A stretch of DNA of 28,964 bases from CAVSWN01 sp046728115 (GCA_046728115.1 JBKPDW010000290.1:1-28964); one strand, 5' to 3'. Positions 7,606-16,133 are shown, counted from the first letter of the stretch. Made by a program: numbers and translations. The notes: a model not told the origin generated them from the letters alone.

Positions 7606-8744
7606 ACCGCGAGTTCCTTCAAGTCGATTCGCGCGCGATCGTACACGCCAAGGCCGAGCGTCGACGCGTGCTCCACGTGCCCCGGCTCGCGGATGATGAT
7701 GTTGACATTGGGATCGGCGTCGCGCGCTCGCGTATCGTCCGCTCTGAGCGAGCTCGGCGAGCGGTCCCAGATCGAGATCGCGCCGTGCGCCCGGCGCTCG
7801 TTCTCGATGATGTCGAGCAGCAGACGATCGACCGCGACCGGATCGGTGCCCAACATGATCTGGCGCGGATAGAACACGTACCGTGTGGTTCTCGCAAACG
7901 GACCGCCATGCCAGACACCGCGCAGGCCATCCATGATCTGCAGCACCGTCCTCGAGCGGAGCGGCTCCATCGCGGCGAGCGCGCCGACGACGGAGTAGGT
8001 GTGCGACTTCCCTCGCTGATGCGTGCGCGCGACATTCGAGAAGCTGCCGTACGCGATGTTCTTCAGGCACCCGGTCACTCCCGTGGCGCCGTGATCTTTC
8101 ACGTTCGGGATGTTGATGATCTTCGTGAGCAGGCGCGATACGAGTCGCATCATGTTGGACCGCGTGTCCTCTTCGCCGAAGAAGTCCGCCTCGAGGTACG
8201 TCGCCGGATCGTAGCCGCTGTTGTCGACGTTGCGGTTTGCGCGTTCGGCCGCGACGATCTGCACGCCATGGGGCAGATGCGGCGCGTAGTTCACCTCGTC
8301 CAGCTGATTCTGGAAGCGCTCGTACACGTAGATGTGCGACACCGGCAACCCGATGCCCATGAGCTCCCGGACGACGTCCGCCACGATCTCGTATGCAGAC
8401 ACACAGTGCGGATAACCGCCGCAGTTGACTTTGATGCCAACGATGTCCGACGGCTCGAAGAACGTCCGCCAGGCATCGGCCGTCGTGCTCGCGCCGGTCA
8501 GCGCCCGCATGCCTCGCGCCATCATTTCGCGGACGACTTCGTCGTTTGCGGCGCCCGTGAACGTATCGACGCATCGGTCCGATCGAATCGATACGACTCG
8601 ACCCGGATAGGGTCCGGGCATTCCCGGCGTGGCGGAGGCCGAGTACCGGGAAACGACGCGGAGCGTCGGCGTGTCGGACGGAAGCTGGGAGCCCCGAACA
8701 AAGGACGTCGCCGTCAGCAGCCGGACGAATGATCTTCTGTGCAT
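7602..8744 (-). CDS. Tat-exported DUF362 domain protein
   Basis: A 380-aa protein from ATG 8744, preceded by AGAGGCGGG. The frame is open further upstream, but this Met directly precedes a twin-arginine-like start, 'MHRRSFVRLLTATSF'. DUF362 features are clear. 'DIVGIKVNCGGYPH' is at 100-113. 'TKIINIPNVKDHGATGVTG' leads into 'CLKNIAYGSF' (about 207-235). 'LGTDPVAVDRLLLDIIENER' is at 298-317. DUF362 proteins are poorly characterised and often redox-linked; this one lacks the C-terminal ferredoxin-type Cys clusters seen in some relatives. Its only cysteines cluster near 'NCGGYPHC' and 'GCLKN'. It overlaps the downstream 294-aa gene and is divergent from the TonB receptor across about 240 bases. 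Confidence 0.85.
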   Translation of the reverse strand: MHRRSFVRLLTATSFVRGSQLPSDTPTLRVVSRYSASATPGMPGPYPGRVVSIRSDRCVDTFTGAANDEVVREMMARGMRALTGASTTADAWRTFFEPSDIVGIKVNCGGYPHCVSAYEIVADVVRELMGIGLPVSHIYVYERFQNQLDEVNYAPHLPHGVQIVAAERANRNVDNSGYDPATYLEADFFGEEDTRSNMMRLVSRLLTKIINIPNVKDHGATGVTGCLKNIAYGSFSNVARTHQRGKSHTYSVVGALAAMEPLRSRTVLQIMDGLRGVWHGGPFARTTRYVFYPRQIMLGTDPVAVDRLLLDIIENERRAHGAISIWDRSPSSLRADDTRARDADPNVNIIIREPGHVEHASTLGLGVYDRARIDLKELAV

Positions 8745-8935
8745 GCGCCCGCCTCTGGCGCTGATCCTACCTTGACTCGCGCGTCGAGGTGCGCCATGGT
8801 TACGCAACGCCACGTTCAGCGTTACGGAGGAACCATGAGCCCCTCCCGCGCGCGACCTCACCCGCCGAACACTTGCGGTCAAATCACGAACACGCTCGGC
8901 GCGTCGATCGTCACCGCGGCGGCACGGGAAGAGTG

Positions 8936-8962
8936 TTGAAGTTCTACGACTGAACCTATCTT
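8936..8962 (+). promoter_or_regulatory. Candidate promoter of the TonB receptor-RidA-PLP-amidohydrolase cluster
   Basis: TTGAAG (8936-8941) and TATCTT (8957-8962) are separated by 15 bases, shorter than the usual 17. Transcription would start about 20 bases before the preferred ATG 8988, leaving the GAGGGA ribosome site (8975-8980) inside a short leader. The rest of the 240-base divergent gap shows no better hexamer pair on either strand by eye. Confidence 0.25.
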
Positions 8963-8987
8963 GGGAGGGCCCGTGAGGGACACGATC

Positions 8988-11900
8988 ATGATGGCGCGTC
9001 GAATCGCGGTGTTCCTGGCGTTATGCTTGACTCTCGCCACGAATGCCGCGGCACAGCTGGCGTCGCAAACCGCGCTGGTCGGCACGGTGACCGATCAAGA
9101 TGGCCTGGTCGTGCCCGGCGCCCAGGTCGTTGCGGTGAACGTCGGTACCCGGGACACCTACGAGACGGTGACGAACGCGGAGGGTTATTACAACATCCAG
9201 TTCGTTCGCCCGGGGACGTACGAGATCACCGTGACGCTCAGCGGATTCCAGACGTCCAAGGTCAGCGGCATCGACGTCGCGACCAACCAGGTCGCCCGCG
9301 CCAACGTCGCCATGCGGATCGGCCAGTTGAACGAGTCGATCACCGTGGCAGGTTCATCACCGATCATCGATACCGACAGCGCGCGGATCTCCGAAACGAT
9401 CGGCAAACGCGCGGTGAGCGATCTGCCCCTGAACGGACGGAACGTCTGGAACCTCGCGAGCACCACGCCGGGCGTGCTTGGAGGCCTCAACAGCGATATC
9501 GGCCTGAGCTTCAGAGGAGCGGGCCAGCGTGAAATCCAGAACAGCCTCTCGCTCGATGGCATCAACTCCTCTGCCAACCTGCTGGCGGCGACCAGCATGC
9601 GGCCGATTACCGACGCGGTCGAGGAAATCCAGATCCAGACAGGAAGCACGTCCGCGGAATATGGATCGTATCTCGGCGTTCACATCAACGTGGTGACCAA
9701 GAGCGGCACGAATGCGCCGCATGCCTCGGTCTTCGAGTTCTTCCAGGACGATGCGCTCGACGAGCGGGGATACTTCGAGAACCGCGCTGTCCCCAAGAAT
9801 CCGCGGCGGCGCAACCAGTTCGGCTTCGAGTTCGACGGGCCCGTGATGTTCCCGAAATTCTATGACGGCCGCAACAAGACCTTCATCACGGCAGCGTACG
9901 AAGGCATCCGCGCGAACACGTTGTTCAGCCCGATCGCCACTGTTCCGACGGCGTTGATGCGCCAAGGGATCTTCTCGGAGATCACCGGCACGATCCGGAA
10001 TCCCTTCACGGGACAACCCTATCCCGGCAACATCATCCCCGCGTCGCAGTTGTCGCCAACCGCGCGAAATCTGCTGGCGTACTACCCGATGCCGAACCGG
10101 CCGGGGATTGCCTCGAATCTGCAAATTCCGATTCCCAGCACGGAGAACGTGGACCAGTTCATCGGGCGCGCCGATCAGAACGTCGGCAACAAAGTGCGGC
10201 TGTCGCTGCGCTACAACTGGCATGACAGCGGGAACAGCAATCCGTTGGGCGCCGTGCTTCCGACCCAGGTGGTCGACCAACCCCGCGTCAACAAGAACAC
10301 GCTGGTCTCGTACACACATACGCTGTCGTCGAATCTGCTGAACGATTTCCGAATTGGCTACCATCGCGTCAACTTCGATACGGTGAATCCGTTTCTCGTG
10401 AACGGCCAGTCCAGCGCTGGCGCGGATCTCGGCATTCCGGGCTTCAACGGCGACGTCCGCTATAACAATCCGGGAATCCCGACCATCGATCTCACCAACG
10501 CGTTCAGTGGGCTCGGCGGCGGCGGCACGAACTGGTATCAGTTCGACACGACGTTCCAGCTCTCGAATGTCGCGGCGTACAACCGCGGCTCGCACAACGT
10601 GCGCGCCGGTTTCGATCTGCGCAGGCTCGAAACGGGGCGACGCGCCGCGAACGACGCGCGCGGACGGTTCAACTTCACGGGCGACATAACGGGACACCCC
10701 GTCGCCGACTTCATGCTCGGCCTGCCGCGAACCGTCATTCCGCCGACGGACCAGATCCAGGGGGACGTGGGCGGCTGGCGTAATGGCTTCTTCGTCAACG
10801 ACGTCTGGCAGGCTTCACAAGATCTGACGTTCAGCCTCGGCCTTCGGTACGAGCTGAACACGCCGGTGCAGACGTACGCGGGATTGGCGTCGATGCTCGC
10901 CGAAGATTTCGAGACGATCATCCCGACCAGCTTTCCGGCTCCTGGGTTCAAGTTCTCCGAGCCGAACTACAAGGACATCGCCCCGCGCCTGGGCGCCACC
11001 TACCGGCTGAAGGAGAAAACCGTTCTGCGTGCAGGTTACGGGATCTACTACAACCCGAACCAGATGAACTCGTTCACGTTTTTGACCAACAACCCGCCGA
11101 TCGCCGCCGTGTCGACGTTCAGCTCCGATCCCGCGAACCCCACGTTGTCGTTCGAGAGCCCATTCGGCGTCGTCGGACCCGGCGGTCCGCCCGATATGAT
11201 CTCGCCCACGCGGCACCTTCCGAACGCGCGCAAGGATCAGTGGAGCCTCGACGTCCAGCGCGAGCTCTGGTTGGGCGCCGCACTCGACGTTCAGTACGTC
11301 GGCTCGAATACGAGCCATCTCGATCGAAGCTTCTTCAACAACACGCCGCAGCCCGGTCCCGGACCCGTGGATCCGCGACGACCGAGCCAGCGTTACCGCA
11401 GCCGGCGCATCATCCAGAACGATTTGATTGCCGACTATGACGCGGTGAGCGTCATCCTGCGCAAGCGCATGAGCCACGGCCTGCAGGCCGATGTGCACTA
11501 CACGTGGTCGCGGACGCGCGACATGGCGACGCACTCCAACGGCGGCGGCCAGACGATGAACAATTACGACATCTGGGCGGATTACGGTGCTGCGAACTGG
11601 GACATTCCGCATCGCTTCGTCGCGAATTATATTTACGACGTGCCGTTCCTCAAGAGCTCGGCGCAGCCGATTCTGAAATATGTCGTGGCGGGATGGCAGA
11701 TCGGCGGCGTCACGACGATCCAGAGCGGGACGCCGATCAACGTGACCATTGCCGCCGACCGCGCGAACATCGGCATTTCCGGCCTCCAGCGTCCGGATCT
11801 CGTCGGGGCCGTTCCGAAACTGAATTGTCAGCAGAGCCCGACCAGCCTGGATCTGATCAACTGCTTCGATCCGTCCGCGTTCGCGATGCCGGCGCAATAT

Positions 11901-12158
11901 ACGTTCGGCAACGCGCCGCGCAACGTGCTGCGGGGCCCCAAGGCGATGATCACCGACTTGTCGCTGGTGAAGAACGTCCCCGTCGGCGGATCGGCACGGG
12001 TCCAGATCCGCGCGGAGATCTTCAATGCGTTCAACACCGTCAACTACGGCAACCCGAACGCCGTCTTCGGCTCGGCGACGTTCGGCCGCATCAGCGCGAC
12101 CAACACCACGTATCCGAACATGCGTCAGATCCAGCTTGGAGCGAAGTTGATGTTCTGA
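8988..12158 (+). CDS. TonB-dependent receptor, Oar-like, with carboxypeptidase-regulatory domain
   Basis: Start ATG 8988 is chosen because GAGGGA lies about eight bases upstream and it begins a clean signal peptide ('MMARRIAVFLALCLTLATNA'); TTG and GTG codons further up are in frame. The product is 1056 aa. After the signal comes a carboxypeptidase-regulatory-like domain ('ALVGTVTDQDGLVVPGAQVV' ... 'NAEGYYNIQFVRPGTYEI', to about residue 105). The plug follows ('DLPLNGRNVWNLASTTPG', 'LDGINSSANL', 'INVVTKSGTN', to about 245), then a long barrel. It ends 'RAEIFNAFNTVNYGNP' ... 'QLGAKLMF' with the terminal Phe expected for barrel assembly. Such receptors import or bind large ligands using the proton-motive force through TonB. 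It precedes RidA, the PLP enzyme and the amidohydrolase on the same strand, which suggests its ligand feeds those enzymes. Confidence 0.93.
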   Translation: MMARRIAVFLALCLTLATNAAAQLASQTALVGTVTDQDGLVVPGAQVVAVNVGTRDTYETVTNAEGYYNIQFVRPGTYEITVTLSGFQTSKVSGIDVATNQVARANVAMRIGQLNESITVAGSSPIIDTDSARISETIGKRAVSDLPLNGRNVWNLASTTPGVLGGLNSDIGLSFRGAGQREIQNSLSLDGINSSANLLAATSMRPITDAVEEIQIQTGSTSAEYGSYLGVHINVVTKSGTNAPHASVFEFFQDDALDERGYFENRAVPKNPRRRNQFGFEFDGPVMFPKFYDGRNKTFITAAYEGIRANTLFSPIATVPTALMRQGIFSEITGTIRNPFTGQPYPGNIIPASQLSPTARNLLAYYPMPNRPGIASNLQIPIPSTENVDQFIGRADQNVGNKVRLSLRYNWHDSGNSNPLGAVLPTQVVDQPRVNKNTLVSYTHTLSSNLLNDFRIGYHRVNFDTVNPFLVNGQSSAGADLGIPGFNGDVRYNNPGIPTIDLTNAFSGLGGGGTNWYQFDTTFQLSNVAAYNRGSHNVRAGFDLRRLETGRRAANDARGRFNFTGDITGHPVADFMLGLPRTVIPPTDQIQGDVGGWRNGFFVNDVWQASQDLTFSLGLRYELNTPVQTYAGLASMLAEDFETIIPTSFPAPGFKFSEPNYKDIAPRLGATYRLKEKTVLRAGYGIYYNPNQMNSFTFLTNNPPIAAVSTFSSDPANPTLSFESPFGVVGPGGPPDMISPTRHLPNARKDQWSLDVQRELWLGAALDVQYVGSNTSHLDRSFFNNTPQPGPGPVDPRRPSQRYRSRRIIQNDLIADYDAVSVILRKRMSHGLQADVHYTWSRTRDMATHSNGGGQTMNNYDIWADYGAANWDIPHRFVANYIYDVPFLKSSAQPILKYVVAGWQIGGVTTIQSGTPINVTIAADRANIGISGLQRPDLVGAVPKLNCQQSPTSLDLINCFDPSAFAMPAQYTFGNAPRNVLRGPKAMITDLSLVKNVPVGGSARVQIRAEIFNAFNTVNYGNPNAVFGSATFGRISATNTTYPNMRQIQLGAKLMF

Positions 12159-12336
12159 GGATCGGGACAGCGTTCGTACGGTCGTTGCTGCAGCGTCCTT
12201 CGGATCGTGGATTACGCCGTGATGGCTGTCAGTGCTTGAAGGCCCCACACCCCCAGGTTCGAGACCCGAGGACTGACGCTACACGGAAGTGCAACACGCT
12301 GTGGGATCGGAAAACGCTTATCGCGGGAGTTCTGAC

Positions 12337-12807
12337 ATGAAGAACACGAACCGACGCAGCTTTATCCGGCGCGGAGTGACGGCAACAGCGGCCGTGACCG
12401 CTGCTGCGCTGCCGGCGACAGCCGCCGCGCAGAGCGAGCGGCCTGCCAAGAAGGTCCACTACAGAAACGGCCGCAAGCCCGAGAAGCCGCCGCTTTTCAA
12501 CGGGACGATCTCGTACGGCAACCTGGTGTTCATCGCCGGTGTCGGATATCACTCCGAAGGCGATATCAAGGTGCACACCAAGGGCGTCCTGGATCAGATC
12601 CAGCAGCAGCTCGAGAGCATTGGATCGTCGATGGAGAAAGTCCTGAAGTGCAACGTGTACTTGAACGACCTGAAGGACTACGCCGGGATGAACGAGATGT
12701 TCCAGGGCCGGTTCGGCGACGAGCCGCCGGTGCGGACGACGATTGCGGCTGCCGGCGGCATTCCAGGCAACTCGCTGGTGGAGATCGACGTCATCGCGAC
12801 GCTCTAG
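12337..12807 (+). CDS. Tat-exported RidA-family (YjgF/YER057c/UK114) protein
   Basis: A 156-aa protein from ATG 12337, with GGGAG upstream; the frame extends to 12289 but the signal begins here. The N-terminus 'NRRSFIRRGVTATAAVTAAA' is a twin-arginine signal, unusual because RidA proteins are normally cytosolic. The RidA fold follows: 'ISYGNLVFIAGVGYH' (58-72), 'LDQIQQQLESIGSSMEKVLK' (85-104), 'CNVYLNDLKDYAGMNEMF', 'PPVRTTIAAAG' with the substrate-carboxylate Arg133, and 'LVEIDVIATL' with Glu149. Archetypal RidA hydrolyses 2-aminoacrylate and other reactive enamines/imines released by PLP enzymes. Here the next gene is an exported PLP enzyme of the lyase type, so a matching role in the periplasm is a reasonable inference. 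It lies 178 bases after the receptor and 51 before the PLP enzyme. Confidence 0.88.
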   Translation: MKNTNRRSFIRRGVTATAAVTAAALPATAAAQSERPAKKVHYRNGRKPEKPPLFNGTISYGNLVFIAGVGYHSEGDIKVHTKGVLDQIQQQLESIGSSMEKVLKCNVYLNDLKDYAGMNEMFQGRFGDEPPVRTTIAAAGGIPGNSLVEIDVIATL

Positions 12808-12821
12808 CTCGATTCCGTCGT

Positions 12822-12839
12822 GTCCGGCTCGAGCCGGAC
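12822..12839. promoter_or_regulatory. 18-bp perfect palindrome between the RidA and PLP-enzyme genes
   Basis: GTCCGGCTCGAGCCGGAC reads the same on both strands and sits in the 51-base gap, just before the GGAGGA ribosome site of the PLP gene. It covers an upstream in-frame GTG (12820), which argues for ATG 12859 as the true start. It could be an operator, an mRNA-stability or processing hairpin, or partial attenuation; there is no T-tract for a classic terminator. Confidence 0.4.
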
Positions 12840-12858
12840 GTCTCACTCGGAGGACGCG

Positions 12859-14484
12859 ATGCTCGAAACATTGACACGTCACTGGAGCCGTCGCGAGCTG
12901 TTCCGGCGATCGGGGCTGCTCATGCTGCCGGCGATCTTCCGTGGCGGGACTGCGGCGGCCGCACCGGCAGCTCCGCCCGCCGGGACCCTGTCGGCCACCG
13001 CGATGGACGGACTTCGCGTCGGCGAGGACATCTATCGATCGATTGGCGTGCGGCCGCTGATCAACGCGCGCGGCACCTTCACGATTATCAGCGGTTCGCT
13101 CATGCTGCCGGAGGTGCGTGGGGCGATCGACGCTGCCGCGCAGCACCACGTGCACCTGGACGAACTGATGGCGGCCGTCGGCGCGCGCCTCGCTGAACTG
13201 ACGAAGGCGGAATGGGGAATGGTGTCGTCGGGCTGCGCGGCGGCACTGACGCATGCAACGGCTGCATGTGTGGCGGGCGGCAATCCGGATCTGCACGTCC
13301 GCATTCCCAACCTGACGGCCTTTCCGAAAGACGAAGTGATCATTCCGAAACACTCGCGCAACGTGTACGACGCCGCCGTCCGGGCCGTCGGCGTCCGCAT
13401 CGTCGAAGTGGGCACCGCCGAGGAGCTCGACGCGGCGTTCGGTCCGCGAACAGCGATGGTCTACATCCTCGCGGGGCCCGAAGCCGACAAGGCCCCACTG
13501 AGCACTCGGGCGATCGCGCAAATGGCCAGTCAGAAACGTGTGCCGGTGCTCGTCGACGCGGCGGCCGAGATCCTGACGGTGCCGAACGTGCACCTGGAAA
13601 ACGGCGCGACACTCGTCGCATACAGTGGAGGCAAATGCATCCGCGGGCCGCAGAGCGCCGGCCTGCTGCTCGGACGCAAAGATCTCGTCCAGGCCGCGTG
13701 GGTCCACAGCGCACCGCATCACGGTTTCGCGCGCTCCATGAAGGTCGGCAAGGAAGAAGCCATCGGGATGCTCATGGCCGTCGAGATGTGGGTGAAGAGG
13801 GACCACAAAGCGGAATGGAACCGGTGGATGTCGTGGCTCGACTCCATCGCCGCGCAGGTGTCGAAGGTCGAGGGCGTCACAACCACGATCACCGAGACCA
13901 CCGAGCTGTCGAATCGCACGCCGTCGCTCACGATTCGATGGGATCGAAAACGCGTCGGCATCAGCGGCGCCGATCTCGCACGGCATCTTCTCGAGACGGA
14001 GCCCCGCATCGCCACGCCGGGCGGCCGCGACCGCGGAGACGACGCCAGCATCTCGATCACGCCGTACCAGATGGCCAGCGGCGAAGAGAAAATCGTTGCC
14101 GAGAAGATCTACGCGGCGCTGTCGAAAGCGCCTCGACAGACCGCGCCCGCACGCATCGCGGCCGCAGCGGCGGACGTGAGCGGCCAGTGGGACGTGCAGA
14201 TCGAGTACCTCGCGAGCGCGTCCACGCATACGCTGCATCTGAAACAGAACGGCAATCGCCTCGAGGGTTCGCACCAGGGCGATTTCGTCTCGCGCGATCT
14301 CACCGGAACGATCGAAGGGAACGCGGTGCAGATCTCCAGTACGTATACCGAGCGCCATGGCGACGCGTTGAGCTTCCGCTTCAGCGGCGCCGTCGCGGGC
14401 GACGCGATGTCGGGGACGCTCGACATGGGTGAGTACCTGACCGCGAAATGGACCGCTAGGCGGCACGATTATCGACGAGGCTGA
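12859..14484 (+). CDS. Tat-exported SelA-fold PLP enzyme with C-terminal beta-barrel-like domain (paralogue 2)
   Basis: A 541-aa protein from ATG 12859 (GGAGGA five bases upstream). The N-terminus 'HWSRRELFRRSGLLMLP' is a strong twin-arginine signal. Residues ~58-425 are a SelA/D-glucosaminate-6-phosphate ammonia-lyase-type fold: 'GVRPLINARGTFT' (63-75), Asp233 in 'VLVDAAAE', and the PLP Lys259 in 'YSGGKCIRGPQSAGLLLGRK'. These blocks match paralogue 1 closely. Unlike it, this protein adds about 100 residues (~440-541). They carry 'GQWDVQIEYL', 'HTLHLKQNGNRLEGSHQGDF', 'LTGTIEGNAVQISSTY', 'FRFSGAVAGDAMSGTLDMGE' and 'AKWTARR', a repeating pattern of a lipocalin-like beta domain often seen attached to other secreted acidobacterial enzymes. 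An ammonia-eliminating or similar PLP reaction on an imported amino compound is likely; substrate unknown. Confidence 0.87.
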   Translation: MLETLTRHWSRRELFRRSGLLMLPAIFRGGTAAAAPAAPPAGTLSATAMDGLRVGEDIYRSIGVRPLINARGTFTIISGSLMLPEVRGAIDAAAQHHVHLDELMAAVGARLAELTKAEWGMVSSGCAAALTHATAACVAGGNPDLHVRIPNLTAFPKDEVIIPKHSRNVYDAAVRAVGVRIVEVGTAEELDAAFGPRTAMVYILAGPEADKAPLSTRAIAQMASQKRVPVLVDAAAEILTVPNVHLENGATLVAYSGGKCIRGPQSAGLLLGRKDLVQAAWVHSAPHHGFARSMKVGKEEAIGMLMAVEMWVKRDHKAEWNRWMSWLDSIAAQVSKVEGVTTTITETTELSNRTPSLTIRWDRKRVGISGADLARHLLETEPRIATPGGRDRGDDASISITPYQMASGEEKIVAEKIYAALSKAPRQTAPARIAAAAADVSGQWDVQIEYLASASTHTLHLKQNGNRLEGSHQGDFVSRDLTGTIEGNAVQISSTYTERHGDALSFRFSGAVAGDAMSGTLDMGEYLTAKWTARRHDYRRG

Positions 14485-14488
14485 TGTC

Positions 14489-15805
14489 ATGTGGTTGAGA
14501 CTTCTTCAGGCGGCGGCAGTGTGCTTCGTCGTTTCCACGGCGGCCCATGTATCGGCGCAGCAGAAGTACGACTTCCTGCTGAAGGGCGGTCACGTCATCG
14601 ATGCCAGGAACAACATCAGCGCGGTTCGTGACGTCGCGATTGCGGACGGAAAGGTCGCAGCAGTTGCTGCGAACATCGCCGCTGCCGACGCCCTGAAAGT
14701 CGTCGATGCGTCCGGGCTCTACGTGACGCCGGGACTCGTCGACATTCACGTCCACGTCTACGCCGGGACGGGAGAACGCGGATCCTATGCCGGCGACAAC
14801 AGCCTGTATCCGGATGGCTTCACGCTGCGATCGGGAGTCACCACGGTCGTCGATGCAGGGTCGTCCGGATGGAAGAGCTTCGACGACTTCAAGGATCGCA
14901 TCATCGACCGCTCGAAGACGCGCGTTCTCGCGTTCCTCAACATCGTCGGCGCCGGCATGCGCGGCGAGAAGTTCGAGCAGAATCTGTCGGACATGGAGGC
15001 CACGCCGACGGGGGACATGGCGCTTCGACACAAAGGCCTGATCGTCGGGATCAAGACGGCGCACTACGCCGGTCCCGAGTGGGCGCCGGTCGAGCGCGCG
15101 GTCGAAGCGGGCACGCAGGCCAACATTCCGGTGATGGTGGACTTCGGCGCGAATCGTCCCGAGCGGCCGATGGCCGAGCTCGTCACCAGGAAGCTGCGGC
15201 CCGGCGACATCTACACGCACATGTATTCCGGACTGCGCAACGAGCTCGACGACTCCGGCCATGTCAACCCGGGCATGCCGGAAGGACGAAGGCGTGGCGT
15301 GATCTTCGATGTCGGCCACGGAGGCGGCAGTTTTGCGTGGCGCGTCGCTGTGCCCGCCATCAAGGAAGGATTCCGTCCCGATTCCATTTCAACCGATCTG
15401 CACATCGGTAGCATGAACGCGGGCATGAAGGACATGCTCAACGTGATGGACAAGTTCCTCGCGATGGGCATGCCGCTCGACGATGTGGTCCGGTGGTCGA
15501 CGTGGAATCCGGCGCGCGAGATCAAACACGAGGAGCTGGGCCATTTGTCGCCCGGCGCAGCGGCGGACATCGCGGTCCTGCGGCTCGAGACCGGGCGCTT
15601 CGGTTTCGTCGACATGTACGGCGCGGGGCTGAAAGGCACACAGAGGCTGACGTGCGAGCTGACGCTGCGCGACGGAAAGGTCGTCTACGATCTCAACGGG
15701 ATCACGCGCCCTGAATGGACCACGCTGCCGCGGGATTACAGGCAGACAGGCGACGCCCGGTGGGACGCCGTCACGCCGGCCCCGGTCAGGCCGCCGCGGG
15801 ACTGA
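14489..15805 (+). CDS. Exported amidohydrolase, COG3964-like (dihydroorotase-related)
   Basis: A 438-aa protein starting four bases after the PLP gene, its ribosome site lying inside that gene's end. A Sec signal covers about residues 1-23. The metal ligands of the amidohydrolase superfamily are all visible: His87 and His89 in 'PGLVDIHVHVYAG', Lys189 in 'GLIVGIKTAHYAG' (carboxylated in the family), His244 in 'DIYTHMYSG', His277 in 'DVGHGGGSF' and Asp303 in 'SISTDLHIG'. The 'THMYSG', 'FDVGHGGGSF' and 'STDLH' combination is that of COG3964 enzymes, often mis-annotated as dihydroorotases. Some characterised members cleave acetylated hydroxy or amino acids, and they are often encoded next to SelA-like PLP proteins, as here. 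Here it would act in the periplasm, perhaps removing an acyl group before or after the PLP step. Confidence 0.88.
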   Translation: MWLRLLQAAAVCFVVSTAAHVSAQQKYDFLLKGGHVIDARNNISAVRDVAIADGKVAAVAANIAAADALKVVDASGLYVTPGLVDIHVHVYAGTGERGSYAGDNSLYPDGFTLRSGVTTVVDAGSSGWKSFDDFKDRIIDRSKTRVLAFLNIVGAGMRGEKFEQNLSDMEATPTGDMALRHKGLIVGIKTAHYAGPEWAPVERAVEAGTQANIPVMVDFGANRPERPMAELVTRKLRPGDIYTHMYSGLRNELDDSGHVNPGMPEGRRRGVIFDVGHGGGSFAWRVAVPAIKEGFRPDSISTDLHIGSMNAGMKDMLNVMDKFLAMGMPLDDVVRWSTWNPAREIKHEELGHLSPGAAADIAVLRLETGRFGFVDMYGAGLKGTQRLTCELTLRDGKVVYDLNGITRPEWTTLPRDYRQTGDARWDAVTPAPVRPPRD

Positions 15806-16133
15806 ACGCGTCGGCGTGACGCGATGAGGCGCAACTACTCTAACCGCGAATTACCGTGTCCGCGCCGATCGCCGAGAATTCGCAACGAGTAACGCCGTTG
15901 CGTGCCGTGTTCGAAATGGCCAGCCTCCCTGGCAACCAAACTGGCGTCGGCGGCAAACCTGTGACGCGTTCGTCCCTGGCGACATCGCGGCTGGTTCCTT
16001 TGCCGTAAAAGTTCCGTAGTCATTGCGCGACGGACGCGAAACAGGTGGATAATGTTCATCTTTTGTGCATGCTGACACGTTCTGCACTTGAGTTTTGTTT
16101 CGAGCAACACCATGGTCCCCGAAACGAGTTCCT
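15806..16133. other. Intergenic stretch without a convincing gene
   Basis: This 328-base stretch follows the amidohydrolase. One minus-strand open frame (15835-16113) exists but is Arg/His-rich, has no ribosome site or family signature, and looks like noise. Composition becomes visibly less GC-rich towards 16080, as in the following 1.8 kb. I see no clear terminator, repeat or RNA gene. Confidence 0.5.

Noticed and set aside
8082..8090. H-G-A-T in the DUF362 protein as a flavinylation site for the nearby ApbE
   Set aside because: The acceptor needs Ser or Thr before G-A-T; here it is His, and the segment is part of the normal DUF362 signature.
15835..16113. 92-aa minus-strand open frame in the gap after the amidohydrolase
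   Set aside because: No ribosome site, signal or family pattern; Arg/His-rich.
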